A stretch of 64,000 bases of DNA from the NCBI RefSeq assembly GCF_033807575.1, contig NC_084707.1, positions 19,144,550-19,208,549 of the forward strand, given 5' to 3'. The notes under the pieces were generated by a model, which did no database searches, was not told the origin of the DNA, and saw only the letters and a list, made by a program, of their open reading frames with translations. This document shows, piece after piece, positions 60,686 through 64,000 of this stretch (its first letter is position 1; the number at the start of each line of letters is the position of its first letter). The DNA comes from Cydia pomonella. Taxonomy: Eukaryota > Arthropoda > Insecta > Lepidoptera > Tortricidae. Position numbers and translations under genes: made by a program.

Positions 60686-61208
60686 TGTTTTTTATTTATT
60701 TTATTTTATTGGTATTCAGGATAACAACAGCCGTAAATATAACTAAACATATAAATGCTTACATAAAAGAAGGCCAATGACAGTCATCCATTAAATTGCA
60801 ATACATAACAAAGTAAAATAACAAAAAAATTAAAAAATGTACAATATACACACAAATGCTCGAAACCTTAAAAAACCTTAATTTACTTTTGGCAAAAGAC
60901 CATAAAATTTGCATTAGTAACATCCAAATAAATACCTGAACATAGTATTTGAACTGAATGTTTATTAATGGTAGAATTAGGTAGTAAGAAATAAAAATTT
61001 CAACATTTAGAAAGAAACTCCTTTAAAAAAAAAAAAAAAAAAAACCTCTAACAAGTTGCATTGCATTTTCCTAGTACCCATCAACACATAGCTTGAAGAA
61101 GTTATGATATGCCTTCTTAGATATTATTATTGTAAGATTTGTACTTGTTTTCTTATTTTACGAACGAATTAGAACAAGTGGCAAAAATAATACAAAACGG
61201 ATTTTATA
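60686..61208 (-). repeat. 3' UTR and tail of the minus-strand LINE
   Basis: The element's minus-strand 3' end appears as TTTATTTATTTTATTTTATT at about 60690-60710 (that is, an AATAAA-rich tail). Between this and the stop codon is a 500-bp untranslated region containing a run of 20 A at about 61025-61044 (plus strand). Confidence 0.6.
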
Positions 61209-64000
61209 TTAATTTTCGTTATCTCTGAGCAAAACGGAATATATGTCTTTTTTAAATGTATACTTAGACCCTACAAAAGGATCGGCAGAGCAGAATTCGG
61301 TGTTATACAAGTGTGGGATCCGTGATAAGACGGCGTTAGAACCATAGTTAGTGGAGTGGAAGGGAACATGAAACAGAGTTGTGTGTCGAGTTCGACGTCT
61401 TGGAACTCGAAACGATAAGCCAGATAACAGTTCAGGGCAGTCTAACCCATTTCTAATTATATCGAAAAGTAGGCTCATGTCAGCCACTTTGCGCCTATCC
61501 TCGAGTGAATGGAGATTATATTCCCGACAGTTACCTTTGTACCCAGCAGATGTTTTCTTGAATTTATAATTTAAATGAGCAACAAATTTTTTTTGAATTT
61601 TTTCGATGCGGTCTTTATAAACAGCATAACAAACTGACCAGATAGGTGATGCATATTCAAGGATGGATCTCACATATGCGTAATATACGACTTTTAGACA
61701 TGACAAGCTTTGGAAAGGTTTACAAGTCCTCATGACGAAGCCTAAACTGCGATATGATCTGTTTACAATGGAGTCTACATGATTTCTCATAGTCATTTTG
61801 GAATCTAGAATTACTCCCAAGTCACGCACAACATCAACTCTGTTCACCGCTACGCCATTGAAATGGTATGAGTAATTGATTGGCTTAAGGCTGCGAGTAA
61901 AACTTATACACTGACACTTAGTAACACTAAGTGTTATCTTATTACGGGAGTAATACTCGACTAGGTTATTAAGATCATTCTGCAGGAGTTCGCAGTCTGC
62001 TAAAGATTTTACACGCATGAAAACTTTTTTATCATCTGCATATAACAGATGGCGTGCGGTGACAAAACACGTATTTATATCGTATATGTAAGCATTATAA
62101 AAGAGAGGACCGAGATGGGAGCCTTGGGGCACGCCAGAGGGGATATCGATGTAATCTGACCTGAAGCCGCCAAGAACTACAGCTTGGGAACGATTAGTAA
62201 GGTAAGATTTGACCCATCTGAGTAAGTCTCCATGAATTCCTAGTGCTTCAAGCTTCATGAGAAGTATGGCGTGGTTGACACGATCAAACGCTTTTTCAAA
62301 GTCGGTATATATCACGTCAACCTGACCGCCACCCTCCATTTCTGTTAAAACATGATTTGTGAAGCAAGCTAGGTTCGAAACTGTGGAACGTGCCTTTAAA
62401 AAACCGTGCTGTTTATCCGAGATCCCAGAAGACACAAGGGGATAAATATGTTTAAGAATTATAGATTCAAAAAGCTTTCCTATGGTATTGAGTATGGAAA
62501 TAGGTCGGTAGTTCTCAATATTGGATTTTGAATTTTTTTTATATATAGGAATGATGTGGGCCTTTTTCCAAATGGAGGGGAAAATACAGCTTTTTAATGA
62601 TTGTTGAAAGAGAATGGTTAGTGGGTATGCAAGGCTTTCAGCACAAGAGGATAAAAAGATAGGTGGAACGCCGTCACAACCTGGTCCCTTAGTTTTATCT
62701 AGGCGCTTTAAAAATCTTAGCACGATTTCGCAAGTTACATCGATACCGGACAGTGCATCGCGCTGATTGATATTCATAGAACTATTATTAGGGTTATAAG
62801 AGTAGTTTGTAGTGTCAAATACGCTCTCAAAAAATGTATTAAATGCATTACAGATATCCACGCCATTGTTGTAGTGATTACTACCTAAATTGAAACAGTT
62901 AGGGTAATTAGAGCCTCCCCGTTTAGATTTTACGTATTTCCAAAAGAATTTAGGGGAGCGTTTGATGTATGATTCGGTGTTGTTACTAAAACGCTGAAAG
63001 CATTCACTCTGTACACGTTTCTGCCTAGCTCTAAGCATAGAAAATTCGTCATAATCGCGTGGGTTTAAAAACTGCTTCCATCTTGCATGAACTTTGCTCT
63101 TTTCTTTTATTATCTTTATGAGTGCGGAACTGTACCAAATAGGGTATGAGACATTTTTTGGGTATGATATGGGTACAAATTTAACAAAACATTCATTTAG
63201 CGTGTTATAAAAAATGTCAACAGCTTTGTTTACGTCGCTTGTGTTTAAAATTGTATTCCAGTCTATACTACGTATATATGCATTTATTTTAATATAATCG
63301 CATTTAAAAAAGTTAAAGCGAGGTATCGTATTATGATTTAAAGGTATTATAAACAAATCTAAGATATCAATTAAGAGAGGTGGGTGAAAAACATCTAACT
63401 TAGAAATTGGTTGACATTGGGTCACGAGCATAGGCAAGTTACTGAAACACAGATCTAAAATATTGCCACATGAGTTCGTAATAAAATTGTATTGAGTTAA
63501 GCCTAAATAATGCATGTCTTCAACGAAAGATAAAGCCGCGCTTTGATAATCCGACCTACCCTGATTTAACAATGAGAAACCTACATTACGACTCCATGTT
63601 ATACAAGGTATATTAAAGTCTCCTAATAATAGATAGGTACATGAGGGAAACGATTCGATCATACGCGTCATATTAGTTTTTATGTCGTCTAAGTTTATTG
63701 GCAAATTTTCCTCAACAGGTGGTAAATATGCTAATGCAGCAATTAAATCGGTTGGGGCGCCGAGAGCTCGGCCCGGTATACTTACGCACAGCGATTCGAT
63801 TCCCGCGCAAGACCACTCACGGTACACCGCGGCACAAAGATTGCGACGGGCACACACCATAACCCCGCCGCCCGTACACTTATTAGTTAGGAGAAGATTC
63901 CTATCGCACCGGAATACATCGTATCGGAAATCACAGAGTTCTGAGTCCAAAATGTCACTCTGTAACCAAGTCTCAGTTAAAAATATTATATCATAATCAT
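61209..64000 (-). CDS. LINE endonuclease/reverse transcriptase ORF, intact, cut by the window edge
   Basis: The frame is open from the right edge to the stop at 61209, more than 925 codons, without a stop or frameshift. The N-terminal part is an apurinic-type endonuclease: DYDIIFLTETWL at the very edge (catalytic Glu) and YLLLGDFNIP at about 63620. The usual SDH near its end reads LDVFHPP. The reverse transcriptase has PIYKKNSKSNIENYRPISIL, IYTDFEKAFDRVNH at about 62295, SGVPQGSHLGP and LLYADD at about 62035. The thumb and Trp-poor C-terminus follow; no RNase H. This is the layout of the second ORF of Jockey-like elements. The start of this ORF and any ORF1 are beyond the window. It lies antisense in intron 3 of the lectin-like gene. 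An element this clean could be recent and possibly active. Confidence 0.9.
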   Translation of the reverse strand, partial: DYDIIFLTETWLQSDILDSELCDFRYDVFRCDRNLLLTNKCTGGGVMVCARRNLCAAVYREWSCAGIESLCVSIPGRALGAPTDLIAALAYLPPVEENLPINLDDIKTNMTRMIESFPSCTYLLLGDFNIPCITWSRNVGFSLLNQGRSDYQSAALSFVEDMHYLGLTQYNFITNSCGNILDLCFSNLPMLVTQCQPISKLDVFHPPLLIDILDLFIIPLNHNTIPRFNFFKCDYIKINAYIRSIDWNTILNTSDVNKAVDIFYNTLNECFVKFVPISYPKNVSYPIWYSSALIKIIKEKSKVHARWKQFLNPRDYDEFSMLRARQKRVQSECFQRFSNNTESYIKRSPKFFWKYVKSKRGGSNYPNCFNLGSNHYNNGVDICNAFNTFFESVFDTTNYSYNPNNSSMNINQRDALSGIDVTCEIVLRFLKRLDKTKGPGCDGVPPIFLSSCAESLAYPLTILFQQSLKSCIFPSIWKKAHIIPIYKKNSKSNIENYRPISILNTIGKLFESIILKHIYPLVSSGISDKQHGFLKARSTVSNLACFTNHVLTEMEGGGQVDVIYTDFEKAFDRVNHAILLMKLEALGIHGDLLRWVKSYLTNRSQAVVLGGFRSDYIDIPSGVPQGSHLGPLFYNAYIYDINTCFVTARHLLYADDKKVFMRVKSLADCELLQNDLNNLVEYYSRNKITLSVTKCQCISFTRSLKPINYSYHFNGVAVNRVDVVRDLGVILDSKMTMRNHVDSIVNRSYRSLGFVMRTCKPFQSLSCLKVVYYAYVRSILEYASPIWSVCYAVYKDRIEKIQKKFVAHLNYKFKKTSAGYKGNCREYNLHSLEDRRKVADMSLLFDIIRNGLDCPELLSGLSFRVPRRRTRHTTLFHVPFHSTNYGSNAVLSRIPHLYNTEFCSADPFVGSKYTFKKDIYSVLLRDNEN

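Larger units (their letters stand above)
59258..64000 (+). other. start of intron 3 of the lectin-like gene
   Basis: Begins with GTAAGT. No sequence able to complete the lectin domain is seen to the right edge, so the intron exceeds 4.7 kb. It contains a MITE, a GT microsatellite and a LINE in antisense orientation. Confidence 0.7.

Noticed and set aside
60491..60780. Open frames of 77 and 93 codons on the plus strand
   Set aside because: They are translations of the GT microsatellite (Cys/Val/Arg only).

Overview
The window looks like a piece of a moth or butterfly (Lepidoptera) nuclear genome. It is AT-rich, almost all of it is non-coding, and it is crowded with repeats I recognise by eye as lepidopteran: tRNA-headed SINEs, non-LTR retrotransposon 3' ends, and many short fold-back or TA/TTAA-flanked MITEs. 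No database search was possible, so family names come from recognition only.

One host gene can be supported, on the + strand, and it runs through most of the window. Exon 1 (coding 12147-12203) encodes a signal peptide. Exon 2 (18201-18330) and exon 3 (59143-59257) encode the first half of a C-type lectin-like domain. Splice phases agree (0/0, then 1/1), intron 1 is 6.0 kb and intron 2 is 40.8 kb. The domain is unfinished after exon 3, so at least one more exon lies beyond position 64000. Positions 1 to about 12000 are upstream of this gene and hold only repeats and unrecognised sequence.

Retrotransposon content by region: (a) a 5'-truncated non-LTR reverse transcriptase with one in-frame stop at 5491-7617, sitting inside an older repeat whose second copy is at 42790-43940; (b) non-LTR fragments at 8005-8262, 12924-13028 and 57267-57515; (c) a nearly full-length R2-like retrotransposon (zinc finger, reverse transcriptase, zinc knuckle, restriction-like endonuclease) at 21684-25341, whose last fifth is in the opposite orientation to the rest, with a candidate 9-bp target duplication outside both parts; (d) a frameshifted remnant of a related element at 19941-20122; (e) an uninterrupted endonuclease/reverse transcriptase ORF on the minus strand from 61209 to the right edge.

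The most interesting item is (c). It has the structure expected of a twin-primed 5' inversion, a by-product best known from L1-type elements, here in an element with a restriction-like endonuclease. Other items worth a look are a 43-bp near-perfect palindrome at 11238-11280, a 16-bp palindrome combining two E-boxes and a CRE at 9451-9466, a TTAA-flanked piggyBac-type MITE, and several fold-back families present in two or three copies.
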